From Thermosulfuriphilus ammonigenes (GTDB lineage: Bacteria; Desulfobacterota; Thermodesulfobacteria; Thermodesulfobacteriales; ST65), in contig NZ_CP048877.1 of NCBI RefSeq assembly GCF_011207455.1, positions 736,576 through 800,575 of the forward strand: DNA of 64,000 bases, given 5' to 3'. Position 1 is the stretch's first letter; every line of letters begins with the position of its first letter. Positions 24,506-33,297 of this stretch are shown here, piece after piece. A model generated the notes under the pieces. It worked only from the letters and a program-made list of their open reading frames with translations. It was not told the DNA's origin and ran no database searches. A program made the translations under genes and the position numbers.

Positions 24506-26056
24506 ATGGACGCCACCGGGGACCGCATCCTTGTTCTTGATTTTGGCTCCCAGACCACCCAGCTAATTGCCCGCAGGATAAGGGAGCTTCATGTTTACTC
24601 AGAGATCAGACCCTGCACTATAGGCTTAGAAGAAATAAAGGCCTTCTCCCCCAAGGGAATAGTCCTCTCCGGGGGACCGGCCAGTGTCTATGATCAAGAG
24701 GCTCCAAGGGTGGAGCGGGCCCTGTTTGATCTTGGGGTTCCTGTCCTGGGAATATGCTACGGGATGCAGCTTATGACCTATCTCCTCGGTGGCCAGGTAG
24801 AAAGGAGCCTTAAGCGCGAATATGGACCTGCCAATCTAAAAGTTCTTGATAACAGCGATCTCTTCCACGGCCTCTCTTTGGAGAGGCCCTACCGGGTCTG
24901 GATGAGCCATGGTGACCGGATCGAAAAGATGCCTCCAGGTTTTGTCTGTCTGGCCGAAAGCGAAAACTCTCCGGTAGCGGCCATGAAGGACAAAACCGGA
25001 AGACTGTTCGGGGTTCAGTTCCACCCCGAGGTGGCCCATACAGAGATAGGCAAGGATATTCTGGCCAACTTTGTCTTTAAAATTTGCGGTTGCCAGCCTA
25101 CCTGGACCATGGCCTCCTTCATCGAAGAGGCCGTGGCCAGAATCAGCCAGACAGTAGGGCCGGAAGAAAAGGTCATTTGCGCCCTGTCTGGAGGGGTTGA
25201 TTCCTCTGTTACCGCCCTTCTGGTTCACCGGGCTGTGGGGGAGAGACTGGTCTGCATATTTGTCAACAATGGCCTCCTTAGAAAGGGCGAGGCTGAAACC
25301 GTGCTTGATTTCTTCCGGCACTCCCACCTCAACGTTCGCTATGTGGATGCCTCGGATCTTTTTCTCTCCCGGTTGGCAGGGGTCACCGATCCGGAGGAAA
25401 AAAGGCGAATTATCGGCCACACCTTTATTGAGGTTTTTGAGGCCGAAGCCCAAAAGATTGGCGAGGTAAAGTATCTGGCCCAAGGAACCCTTTACCCGGA
25501 TATCATCGAGAGTGTCTCCTTCCGGGGGCCGTCGGCCACTATCAAGAGCCACCACAATGTCGGAGGGCTCCCAGAGAGAATGAAGCTTAAGCTCATCGAA
25601 CCCCTAAAGGAGCTCTTTAAAGACGAGGTCAGGGAGCTGGGACAAGAGCTCGGTATGCCCTATGAGCTTATCTGGCGTCAACCCTTTCCTGGACCGGGGC
25701 TTGCCATCCGCATAATCGGTGAAGTCACCCGGGATCGTCTTGCCATCCTCCGGGAGGCCGATGCCATTGTTACCGAGGAGATGAAGGCCAGCGGCTGGTA
25801 CTATAAAGTCTGGCAGTCTTTTGCTGTGCTCCTTCCCATTCGCACTGTTGGGGTCATGGGTGACGAGCGGACATACGAACACGTGGTGGCTTTAAGGGTG
25901 GTAGACAGCCTTGACGCTATGACTGCCGATTGGACAAGGCTCCCCTATGATCTTCTGGCCCGACTCTCCGGCCGGATCATCAACGAAGTCCAGGGAGTGA
26001 ACCGGGTGGTCTTTGATATCTCCTCAAAGCCCCCGGCCACTATTGAGTGGGAGTAG
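24506..26056 (+). CDS. guaA: GMP synthase (glutamine-hydrolysing)
   Basis: Converts XMP to GMP. 516 residues, with both modules. The class I glutamine amidotransferase has C84 in [10 protein letters not shown] and His/Glu in FHPEVAHTE. The ATP-pyrophosphatase P-loop is SGGVDSSV near residue 228. The C-terminal dimerisation domain ends with the usual ...[12 protein letters not shown] strong AAGGAG site precedes the ATG. The 3' end overlaps the convergent kdsB gene by 17 bases. Confidence 0.98.
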   Translation: MDATGDRILVLDFGSQTTQLIARRIRELHVYSEIRPCTIGLEEIKAFSPKGIVLSGGPASVYDQEAPRVERALFDLGVPVLGICYGMQLMTYLLGGQVERSLKREYGPANLKVLDNSDLFHGLSLERPYRVWMSHGDRIEKMPPGFVCLAESENSPVAAMKDKTGRLFGVQFHPEVAHTEIGKDILANFVFKICGCQPTWTMASFIEEAVARISQTVGPEEKVICALSGGVDSSVTALLVHRAVGERLVCIFVNNGLLRKGEAETVLDFFRHSHLNVRYVDASDLFLSRLAGVTDPEEKRRIIGHTFIEVFEAEAQKIGEVKYLAQGTLYPDIIESVSFRGPSATIKSHHNVGGLPERMKLKLIEPLKELFKDEVRELGQELGMPYELIWRQPFPGPGLAIRIIGEVTRDRLAILREADAIVTEEMKASGWYYKVWQSFAVLLPIRTVGVMGDERTYEHVVALRVVDSLDAMTADWTRLPYDLLARLSGRIINEVQGVNRVVFDISSKPPATIEWE

Positions 26057-26789
26057 TCTCTTTGAGTAGGCCCTCCACGTAGGCCAGGTCTTCCGGGGTA
26101 TCCACCTCAGGGCACTCGTAGCGGGTAATCACCACCGCCAAAGGCCAGCCATTCTCCAGGGCCCGAAGTTGCTCCAGCTTCTCGGCAGCCTCAAGCTCCC
26201 CCTCTGCCAGGGAAACAAACTCCTCTAAGGCCCAGCGGCGGTAAGCGTAGATCCCTATATGACGCAGATATCGAGGTTTGGTCCCGGGGGGACGAAAGTA
26301 AGGGATAGGCGAACGAGAAAAATATATTGCCCGCCCCTGGCGATCAACCACTACCTTGACCCGATTGGGGTCAAAAACTTCCTCTTCTCGTCTAAAAAGG
26401 GTAGCCACCGTAGACATGGGCAAATCACCATTGAGGAGAAGGGGTTTTACCAGCTCTTCTATCACCGGAGGGGCGAGGAGAGGCTGGTCTCCCTGAATAT
26501 TGACGACAATATCTTGGTCTGCGAGCCGAAGTAGCCCGGCGGCCTCGGCAATTCTCTCTGTGCCACAGCGGTGTTCAGGGCTGGTCATAAGAACCTGGCC
26601 CCCGAAGCCCTCAACACATCGGGCGATATCTTCGCTATCGGTGGCCACCACCGCCTTGGAGATAACCGGACTTTTGAGAACCCGCTCATAGACATGCTGA
26701 ATCATAGGGCGGTCGACGAGTCTGGCCAGGGGCTTACCCGGGAACCTGGTAGAGGCATATCTGGCCGGAATGATGGCAACGATCTTCAT
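26040..26789 (-). CDS. kdsB: 3-deoxy-manno-octulosonate cytidylyltransferase (CMP-Kdo synthetase)
   Basis: Activates Kdo with CTP for lipopolysaccharide core synthesis, so the organism makes Kdo-containing LPS. 249 residues. Nucleotide-binding opening [16 protein letters not shown] (6-21), then [17 protein letters not shown]-type segment ([10 protein letters not shown], metal-binding Asp about 99), PIPYFR and [12 protein letters not shown]. An AGGAAGG ribosome site precedes the ATG. It ends convergently within guaA. Confidence 0.97.
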   Translation of the reverse strand: MKIVAIIPARYASTRFPGKPLARLVDRPMIQHVYERVLKSPVISKAVVATDSEDIARCVEGFGGQVLMTSPEHRCGTERIAEAAGLLRLADQDIVVNIQGDQPLLAPPVIEELVKPLLLNGDLPMSTVATLFRREEEVFDPNRVKVVVDRQGRAIYFSRSPIPYFRPPGTKPRYLRHIGIYAYRRWALEEFVSLAEGELEAAEKLEQLRALENGWPLAVVITRYECPEVDTPEDLAYVEGLLKETTPTQ

Positions 26790-26902
26790 GATTCCTTCCT
26801 AAAAGGATGGTACTTTACCGCTTCTGGTAAAAAGGTGGAGAACATGTTAGCCAAAAGGCCCTTTAGCGGCAAGATCAAAGAAAAACTATCCCTTCGGCCG
26901 AG

Positions 26903-28261
26903 ATGTCTCTAACAAGGTCTGAAGACCGGCTAATCTGGCTTGTAAACCCCTGGATATACGACTTTGCGGCCTTTGACCTCTGGGCCAAACCGTTGGGGCT
27001 CCTTTGTTTAGCCACCAGACTGAGACGCCAAGGCTACCGGGTAAGGTTCATCGATCTCCTGGACCACCGCCATCCAGGGCTTCCTCGACCGGTAAGACGC
27101 AAGTCCTACGGCACGGGGCACTACTTCCGCACCCCGCTGCCCAAACCTGTCCAGCTGGCCGATGTCCCGCGAAGCTTTGCCCGCTATGGCCTACCGCACC
27201 ATCTGGCCAAAGAGGTCTTGCTGGCCGGAGCTCCTCCGGCTCTGGTGCTGGTAACCGGGCTTATGACTTACTGGTACCCCGGGGTCTGGGAGATCATCCG
27301 GATGATCAAAGGTCTGTATCCTCAGGTGCCGGTGGTCCTCGGAGGCGTCTATCCCAGCCTGCTTCCGGAACACGCCCGGGGTTCCGGAGCCGACATGGTC
27401 CTTGGCGGGCCGGCCGAAGAGGCAGTTGAGTCTCTGGTAATAGACTACCTGGGGCCACCTGAAGGCCCCGGCGAGAGGATTCCCCCCTACCCTTCTTTTG
27501 ATCTTCTGCCCGCCTTAGACTACGTCTGTCTTCTTACCAGCCGGGGGTGCCCCTTTCGCTGCCGCTATTGCGCTTCCAGGCTTCTTTTCCCCGGCTTTGA
27601 GCGCCGCGCTCCAGAAGAGGTTCTCGAAGAGATTAACTACTGGCACCGGAAGTTTGGGGTCAGGGACTTTGCCTTCTACGATGATGCCCTTCTGGTGGAT
27701 TTTGACAACCACCTGGGCCCCATTTTAGAAGGGGTTTGCCAACAGGGCTTAAAGGTTCGCTTCCATACCCCTAATGCCTTCCACATTCGTTTGGTCACCC
27801 TAGAGGTGGCTCGCCTCATGAAACGAGCCGGGTTTGTCACTTTGAGGATGGGTTTTGAAACCGTGGCCGATGGGAGGCACAGGGCCCTTGACAACAAGGT
27901 AACCGCGGCTGATCTTCCCCGAGCGGTGGCCCTTCTCAGGGAGGCCGGCTTTCACCCGGCTCAGATCGGGGTCTATGTGCTCTGGGGTCTGCCCGGACAA
28001 CCCCTTGAGGAAGTCCGCCGATCTGTGGAGTTTGTCGCCGCATGTGGGGCCAGTCCCTATCTGGCCGAGTACTCTCCTATACCAAAAACGGCCCTCTGGG
28101 AGGAGGCCTGCGCCGTGGCCCGCTATCGTCTTGACGAAGACCCCCTCTTTCACAACAACAGCCTTCTCCCCTGCCTTAATCCCATAGACTGGGAGGAGGT
28201 CTCAGAGCTCAAAAGATACGTCCGGAAACTCAGGGTTTACAGCTCAAGGGGGCTGGGGTAA
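26903..28261 (+). CDS. B12-binding-domain radical SAM protein
   Basis: 452 residues. The N-terminal half (about 10-190) has the cobalamin-binding-like Rossmann architecture seen in B12-dependent radical SAM enzymes (GLLCLATRLRRQGYRVRFID, PVVLGGVYPSLLPE). The radical SAM core holds C216, C220 and C223 in TSRGCPFRCRYCAS. The B12 base-off DxHxxG motif is not obvious, so cobalamin use is uncertain. Substrate unknown. No ribosome site is evident. It stands first in a run of six plus-strand genes leading to an envelope-glycan set, separated by 36 bases from the DegP-like gene. Confidence 0.85.
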   Translation: MSLTRSEDRLIWLVNPWIYDFAAFDLWAKPLGLLCLATRLRRQGYRVRFIDLLDHRHPGLPRPVRRKSYGTGHYFRTPLPKPVQLADVPRSFARYGLPHHLAKEVLLAGAPPALVLVTGLMTYWYPGVWEIIRMIKGLYPQVPVVLGGVYPSLLPEHARGSGADMVLGGPAEEAVESLVIDYLGPPEGPGERIPPYPSFDLLPALDYVCLLTSRGCPFRCRYCASRLLFPGFERRAPEEVLEEINYWHRKFGVRDFAFYDDALLVDFDNHLGPILEGVCQQGLKVRFHTPNAFHIRLVTLEVARLMKRAGFVTLRMGFETVADGRHRALDNKVTAADLPRAVALLREAGFHPAQIGVYVLWGLPGQPLEEVRRSVEFVAACGASPYLAEYSPIPKTALWEEACAVARYRLDEDPLFHNNSLLPCLNPIDWEEVSELKRYVRKLRVYSSRGLG

Positions 28262-28297
28262 GTCTGTGGCCTGAGATCTCCTCTGAGGAGCAAATCC

Positions 28298-29359
28298 ATG
28301 AAGACAAGGGGCATTGTAACAGTACTGGTTCTGTTTTTGATCTCCCCCCTGGCCTGGGGATTTACCGCCTATGAAGAAAACACCATCACCATTTACAAAA
28401 AGGCACGCAGTGGAGTGGTTCATATCGACTGCCTCAAAGATCCAGATCGAATGGGGGGAAAGGGCCCCCTGAGGGCCCTGGGGTCAGGTTTTTTTATTGA
28501 TCACGAAGGCCATATTGTCACCAACTTTCACGTCATTGACGCTGCCTTCACCATAAACGTCATTGATTGGGCTGGAAACCGCTATCAGGCCCAGATCGTC
28601 GGCACCGATCCGGAAACCGATCTGGCCGTCCTTAAGGTGGCCCCCAAGGGAGAGATAACCCCACTTGAATTCGGCGATTCTGACCAGCTGGTTATTGGTC
28701 AAAAGGTGCTGGCCATTGGGAACCCTTATGGTCTAGATAACACCTTGACGGTTGGAGTTATAAGTGCCCTTAATCGCTCCCTGCCGAGCCCCACCCTGGA
28801 ACTCTCCCATAATATTATCCAGACCGATGCCGCCATAAACCCGGGCTCAAGTGGAGGGCCTCTTCTTAACTCCCGGGGCGAGGTCATCGGTATTAACACG
28901 GCTATGCTGGCCCAGGGAGCAGAGAATATCGGCTTTGCCATCCCGGCCAACGTGGCCAAAAGGATCATCCCTCAGCTCATCACCAAGGGCTATGCGGTAA
29001 GGCCCTGGTTGGGATTCACGGGAATTGAACTCTCCCCCAGGCTGGCCAATCTCTTCGGACTTAAGGTCTCCCGAGGGGTGATGGTCGAACGAGTGATCCC
29101 CAGATCTCCGGCGGCCAAGGCTGGTCTCCGGGGAGGACGAAGGCTGATCAAATTCGGCACCGAAGAGATCATCCTCGGGGGTGATGTTATTGTCAAACTG
29201 GAGGGTCAGCCGGTATCCCGGATCCTGGACATTGTGGAAATTCTGACCAACAAAAAACCGGGAGATACGGTCACCTTTGAGGTAATCCGGGGAGGCCAAC
29301 GGCTTAAAATCGCCATAAAAACCGGGGCCCTTCCTCCAGGACTCAAGGGCAGACGGTAA
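28298..29359 (+). CDS. DegP/HtrA-like trypsin-type serine protease with PDZ domain
   Basis: 353 residues with a signal peptide (VLVLFLISPLAWGF), hence periplasmic. The catalytic triad is H78 (VTNFHVID), D108 (DPETDLAVLKV) and S185 in NPGSSGGPLLN. One PDZ domain follows (about 235-345), as in DegS/HtrA-type proteins, rather than the two of DegP. The mature part begins soon after the signal with no membrane anchor. It acts on misfolded exported proteins or as a signalling protease; no rseA homologue is nearby. The gap to the GT2 gene is only 5 bases, so they are cotranscribed. Confidence 0.92.
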   Translation: MKTRGIVTVLVLFLISPLAWGFTAYEENTITIYKKARSGVVHIDCLKDPDRMGGKGPLRALGSGFFIDHEGHIVTNFHVIDAAFTINVIDWAGNRYQAQIVGTDPETDLAVLKVAPKGEITPLEFGDSDQLVIGQKVLAIGNPYGLDNTLTVGVISALNRSLPSPTLELSHNIIQTDAAINPGSSGGPLLNSRGEVIGINTAMLAQGAENIGFAIPANVAKRIIPQLITKGYAVRPWLGFTGIELSPRLANLFGLKVSRGVMVERVIPRSPAAKAGLRGGRRLIKFGTEEIILGGDVIVKLEGQPVSRILDIVEILTNKKPGDTVTFEVIRGGQRLKIAIKTGALPPGLKGRR

Positions 29360-29364
29360 TTAAG

Positions 29365-30312
29365 ATGGGCAGAATAGACATCTCTGTGGTCATCCCTCTT
29401 TACAATGAGGAGGAAAACGTTCCCCTTCTTTTAGAGCGTCTTAAGGAGGTCCTGACCACCCTCGGACGGACGTTTGAAGTGGTCTGTGTGGACGATGGCT
29501 CCACAGACCGAACGGTCGAGATTCTAAAAGGGCTTAAAGAGCGCTATCCTTTCCTGCGAGTGGTTGTCTTTCGCCGCAATTTCGGCCAGAGTGCGGCCAT
29601 GGCCGCCGGCTTTGACTTTGCCCGGGGAGACATTGTTATCTCCATGGATGGCGATCTCCAGAACGACCCCAGCGACATCCCCCGCCTGATCCAGAAGCTT
29701 GAAGAAGGTTACGATGTCGTCTCCGGCTGGCGTCGACAGCGGCGGGATCCTCTCTTTACCCGGAAGATCCCCTCAATGATTGCCAACTGGATCATCGGAC
29801 GAGCCACCGGGGTAAGACTCCATGATTATGGCTGCTCTCTTAAGGCCTATCGGCGAGAGGTAGTCAAGAACATCTCTCTTTATGGGGAGCTCCATCGCTT
29901 TATTCCTGTCTTGGCCAGCTTCTACGGAGCCCGGATTGCTGAAATTCCCGTAAGACATCACCCCCGGCGTCTGGGGCAAAGCAAATATGGCCTTTCCCGG
30001 ACCTATCGGGTCATCCTTGATCTTTTACTGATGCTTTTTTTTAAGCGTTTTGCCACCAGACCGCTCCACATTTTTGGCCTTTTGGGCGGAGGGATGATCC
30101 TCTTGGGCACGGCAATAGAAGTCTATCTTTCGGTCCTCAAGATCTTCTACGGAGAGGATATTGGGGGCCGGCCCCTTTTGCTTCTTGGAATCCTGCTCAT
30201 TATCACCGGCGTAAACCTCTTTGGTACCGGTCTGCTGGCCGAGCTCCTTGTTCGCACCTACCATGAAAGCCAGGGGAAACCCATCTACACCGTCCGTGAG
30301 GTCATAGAATGA
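29365..30312 (+). CDS. Polyprenyl-phosphate glycosyltransferase (GT2, DPM1/ArnC-like)
   Basis: 315 residues. The GT2 domain (1-230) has SVVIPLYNEEENVP, VDDGSTDRTVEIL and the D-x-D-type metal motif in SMDGDLQNDPSDIPRL. Two C-terminal transmembrane helices (about 232-256 and 268-292) anchor it, the plan of ArnC, GtrB and dolichol-phosphate-mannose synthase. It would load a sugar onto undecaprenyl phosphate at the cytoplasmic face. Its end overlaps the flippase-like gene by 4 bases. With the GT39 gene downstream it forms a donor-lipid synthesis and transfer pair. Confidence 0.9.
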   Translation: MGRIDISVVIPLYNEEENVPLLLERLKEVLTTLGRTFEVVCVDDGSTDRTVEILKGLKERYPFLRVVVFRRNFGQSAAMAAGFDFARGDIVISMDGDLQNDPSDIPRLIQKLEEGYDVVSGWRRQRRDPLFTRKIPSMIANWIIGRATGVRLHDYGCSLKAYRREVVKNISLYGELHRFIPVLASFYGARIAEIPVRHHPRRLGQSKYGLSRTYRVILDLLLMLFFKRFATRPLHIFGLLGGGMILLGTAIEVYLSVLKIFYGEDIGGRPLLLLGILLIITGVNLFGTGLLAELLVRTYHESQGKPIYTVREVIE

Positions 30313-31235
30313 GGCCTGGGACCATAGCCCGTATCGCTGTTAGCCTGGGGACCGTCCTCTGGCTGGCCCACCGCATAGATCTGGGCTCTTTGGTCAGGGC
30401 CCTTAAGGGCTTTCCTCCAGGCTATTTTCTGATAGCGGCGGTTCTTTTCGCCGGGGCCCAGATCCTCTCCAGCCGGCGATGGCAGGTATTGGCCCAGGCC
30501 TTAGGGGTCAGGGCCCCCTATGGACTCTTCCTGCGTTACTACTTTATCGGCTCATACTTTAACCTCATCATGCCCGGGGCCATCGGCGGAGACGTTATCA
30601 AGGCCTGGCTTCTGGCCCGGGGGCAAGAAGGCAAATTAAGGATCAGCTATAGCATAGTCGGGGATCGAGGCTTTGGTCTGGGGGCCATCCTGACCCTTTC
30701 TCTGGTCGGTCTTATGCTCCGCCCCGAACTCATCCCCCAGGTGGCCCGCTGGCCTCTCCTGATGCTAGTTATCTCCGGGAATCTGGTCTTCTTTGCCGCG
30801 CCGCTCTTAGGCCCTGTTATTCGGCGCCTTGTCCCCGGCTTTCCCGAAGATGTCTTTGCCTTTTGGCACGATCGCCGGGCCTTTGTTGAGGCCTATCTCC
30901 TTAGCTTGGCCATTCAGCTTCTGGTGGTGGTCTTCCACTGGATCCTGGGCAAAGGGCTCAAGCTCCCCTATGGCTTTGACTTTTACCTCCTGACCGTGCC
31001 TATCATCTCGGTAGTCACCAGCCTGCCCTTTTCAGTAAGTGGAATCGGTATCCGGGAGGGAGGCTTTGCTTTCTTTATCCAGCAGCTGGGAGGAGAGCCT
31101 GAGCTGGGCGTGGCTTTAGGGATCCTGGCCTTCGGGGTCTTTCTTGTAGTCGGCGGAGTCGGTGGGCTTATTTACGCCTTGGGGGAACATGAGCGGGGCA
31201 AAGAGGCCCTTTCTGTCCAGAAGAGATGTCGCTAG
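30309..31235 (+). CDS. Flippase-like integral membrane protein (UPF0104/AglD-type)
   Basis: 308 residues and about eight hydrophobic helices. The signature lies in RYYFIGSYFNLIMPGAIGGDVIKAW (key residues: P-G-GGD--K), about 77-101, typical of the lysylphosphatidylglycerol-synthase transmembrane region family. A later PFSVSGIGIREG segment is also conserved. Members associated with glycosyltransferases are suspected lipid or glycolipid flippases. Its position between a polyprenyl-P glycosyltransferase and an ArnT-like enzyme supports that, but no direct proof is readable. Confidence 0.87.
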   Translation: MRPGTIARIAVSLGTVLWLAHRIDLGSLVRALKGFPPGYFLIAAVLFAGAQILSSRRWQVLAQALGVRAPYGLFLRYYFIGSYFNLIMPGAIGGDVIKAWLLARGQEGKLRISYSIVGDRGFGLGAILTLSLVGLMLRPELIPQVARWPLLMLVISGNLVFFAAPLLGPVIRRLVPGFPEDVFAFWHDRRAFVEAYLLSLAIQLLVVVFHWILGKGLKLPYGFDFYLLTVPIISVVTSLPFSVSGIGIREGGFAFFIQQLGGEPELGVALGILAFGVFLVVGGVGGLIYALGEHERGKEALSVQKRCR

Positions 31236-31786
31236 ACACCGAGCTTTTTTATCTCCTAAACACCAGCCGCCATCCGGTGCTCGACCGGATCATTCCCCTT
31301 TTCTCCAGTCAGGAGTTCATTATCGCCTTCTTTGTGGCCCTTTGTTCTCTGGCCGCCATTCGTTACGGTCGCCGGGCACTCCTGACAGCCTTGATAGCCG
31401 TGATATTGGTGGCGGGAGCGGATTTCATCTGTGGTCAGGTGGCCAAACCCTTCTTTAAACGCCCCAGACCTTACTATCAGCTGGATCACCTGTATTTGCG
31501 TAAGTCAGGAAATTGGCATTTTCTCAAAAAGCCTCTTCCCCTGAGACCTCGCTACTCCTTACCCTCCTGCCACGCCACAAACACCTTTGCCGCCGGTCTT
31601 TATCTGGCCCTGACGTTTCCTCGTCTGGCCCCTCTCAGCCTGGCCCTTCCTCTACTTACGGGCTACTCCCGCATATATGGTGGCCACCACTATCCGGGAG
31701 ATGTGCTGGCAGGATATCTTCTGGGAGGCCTTCTGGCCATCTTAGCCTGGCTCCTTACCAGAAATACCGGACGGAGAAGGTCATGA
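31226..31786 (+). CDS. PAP2-superfamily membrane phosphatase
   Basis: 186 residues with about five transmembrane helices. The three PAP2 phosphatase motifs are intact: KPFFKRPRP (K-x6-RP), PSCHATNTFAAG (P-S-x-H like) and RIYGGHHYPGDVLAG (R-x5-H-x3-D). Relatives dephosphorylate undecaprenyl diphosphate (PgpB) or lipid A (LpxE/F). Overlaps of 10 bases with the flippase-like gene and ATGA with the GT39 gene show tight coupling, so it may recycle the lipid carrier or remove a phosphate from lipid A before glycosylation. Confidence 0.9.
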   Translation: MSLDTELFYLLNTSRHPVLDRIIPLFSSQEFIIAFFVALCSLAAIRYGRRALLTALIAVILVAGADFICGQVAKPFFKRPRPYYQLDHLYLRKSGNWHFLKKPLPLRPRYSLPSCHATNTFAAGLYLALTFPRLAPLSLALPLLTGYSRIYGGHHYPGDVLAGYLLGGLLAILAWLLTRNTGRRRS

Positions 31787-33297
31787 GAAAGATACTCGAC
31801 GAGCTTTTCAGCCCCTTTGGACTGTTTGTCCTGGTTCTTTTTACCTTTCGATTGACCTACCTTCGATACGCCCCTTTTGATCTCTCTCCGGATGAGGCCT
31901 ACTACTGGGACTGGTCCCGCCACCTGGCCTGGGGCTATTATAGCAAGCCCCCCATGGTGGCCTGGCTTATAGGGCTGGCCACTCGGTATCTGGAAAGTTC
32001 CACCTACGCCGTCCGGCTGCCGGCAGTCTATCTGGGCACGGGAGTTGTCTTTTGCCTTTATTTTCTGGCCTTAAGGCTTTTTGGTGGTGATCGGCGGCTG
32101 GGACTCTTTGCCGCCTTTACTGCAGCCGCCATTCCCCTTTACGCCGTCTATTCTTTTATTATGACTATCGATCCCCCGCTTTTTTTCTTCTGGGCCCTTT
32201 CCCTGCTTCTGGGCTGGGTGGCCATAGATCGCGAAAGAATCCCCTGGTTTCTTTTGCTCGGTTTGGCCCTGGGAGCCGGAATCCTCTCTAAACAGACCAT
32301 GGTGGCCTTCTATCCTCTGTTTTTAGGCTACCTTTTTCTTTCGCCGGAGAAACGGCACCTTCTGCGAAGCCCCGGGCCATACCTCACCGGGGCCGTGGCC
32401 AGCCTCATGCTCTGGCCCAACATCTCTTGGAATGCGGCTCACGGCTGGGTGACTTTCTTCCATACTGCCCATCACTTCGAGGTGGAGGGGATTGACTTTC
32501 CTCAGAGCTTCCTGGCCTTCGTCGGAGGCCAGGCCCTTATCATCACTCCCCTCCTTTTCGGCCTTCTCGTCTACACCACAGCAGCCGGAATAAAAAAGGG
32601 GCTTCTGTGGCAGGAACCCCGCCTCCGGTATCTGACTATCTTCTTCGCCCCTCCCCTTCTGGGGGTCTTGATCCTTTCCCTTTTCCGAAAAATAAACGCC
32701 AACTGGCCGGCCCCCTTTTATCTCTCTGGTCTTTTGCTCCTTGCCGTCCTGGGGCTCAGAACCCGCTGGCGGGATAAGGGAGCCCGTATCCGTCGTCTTT
32801 ATCTTCTGGGGCTGACCCTGGCGGCCCTCCTCTGTGGCCTGACCTATTACCTCCCTGAGGTCATTAAAAGGCTTCCGCCAAAATACGCCCACCTTGACCC
32901 CACCCTTAAGCTCCAGGGGTGGAAGAAACTCGGCCAGAAGATAAGCCAGATCCGGCAGAAGCATCCTGAGACCTTTGTCATCTCCCTTAAGCGCCAGATA
33001 GTCAGCGAACTGGCCTTCTACATGGAGGGCCAACCGGAAGTTTATCGGTGGGCCGGCGAAAGAAGACCGGTGCGCACCCAGTATGAGCTCTGGCCCTGGC
33101 CCCGCAATCTCATAGGGAAAGAGGCCCTGATAGTCTTAAGGGAGCAAGACACCCTCCCCCAGGAGCTGGCCTCCCTTTTTGAAGAGGTGAGGTTTCTTAA
33201 AGAGGTCCAGATAGATTTGGGCCTGGGCCGGAAGAGGATCTTTAAGGTCTATTGGGGAGGAGGCTTTCGGGGGCACCCCCGCTATACAGGCCCTTAG
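31783..33297 (+). CDS. ArnT-like lipid-linked sugar transferase (GT39/PMT family)
   Basis: 504 residues from ATG 31783, which overlaps the PAP2 stop as ATGA; the frame is open further upstream to 31513, but that lies inside PAP2 and is not credible. The first periplasmic loop has DLSPDEAYYWDWSRHLAWGY, the acidic catalytic loop of GT39 enzymes, followed by YYSKPPMVAWL. About eleven membrane helices precede a soluble C-terminal domain (from about 385). By family it transfers a sugar from undecaprenyl phosphate to lipid A or another envelope acceptor in the periplasm. It converges on the response-regulator gene with a 4-base overlap. Confidence 0.9.
   Translation: MRKILDELFSPFGLFVLVLFTFRLTYLRYAPFDLSPDEAYYWDWSRHLAWGYYSKPPMVAWLIGLATRYLESSTYAVRLPAVYLGTGVVFCLYFLALRLFGGDRRLGLFAAFTAAAIPLYAVYSFIMTIDPPLFFFWALSLLLGWVAIDRERIPWFLLLGLALGAGILSKQTMVAFYPLFLGYLFLSPEKRHLLRSPGPYLTGAVASLMLWPNISWNAAHGWVTFFHTAHHFEVEGIDFPQSFLAFVGGQALIITPLLFGLLVYTTAAGIKKGLLWQEPRLRYLTIFFAPPLLGVLILSLFRKINANWPAPFYLSGLLLLAVLGLRTRWRDKGARIRRLYLLGLTLAALLCGLTYYLPEVIKRLPPKYAHLDPTLKLQGWKKLGQKISQIRQKHPETFVISLKRQIVSELAFYMEGQPEVYRWAGERRPVRTQYELWPWPRNLIGKEALIVLREQDTLPQELASLFEEVRFLKEVQIDLGLGRKRIFKVYWGGGFRGHPRYTGP

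Noticed and set aside
31513-31782. N-terminal extension of the ArnT-like protein
   Set aside because: It lies in a shifted frame within the PAP2 gene; the ATGA overlap at 31783 gives a start that matches the family.
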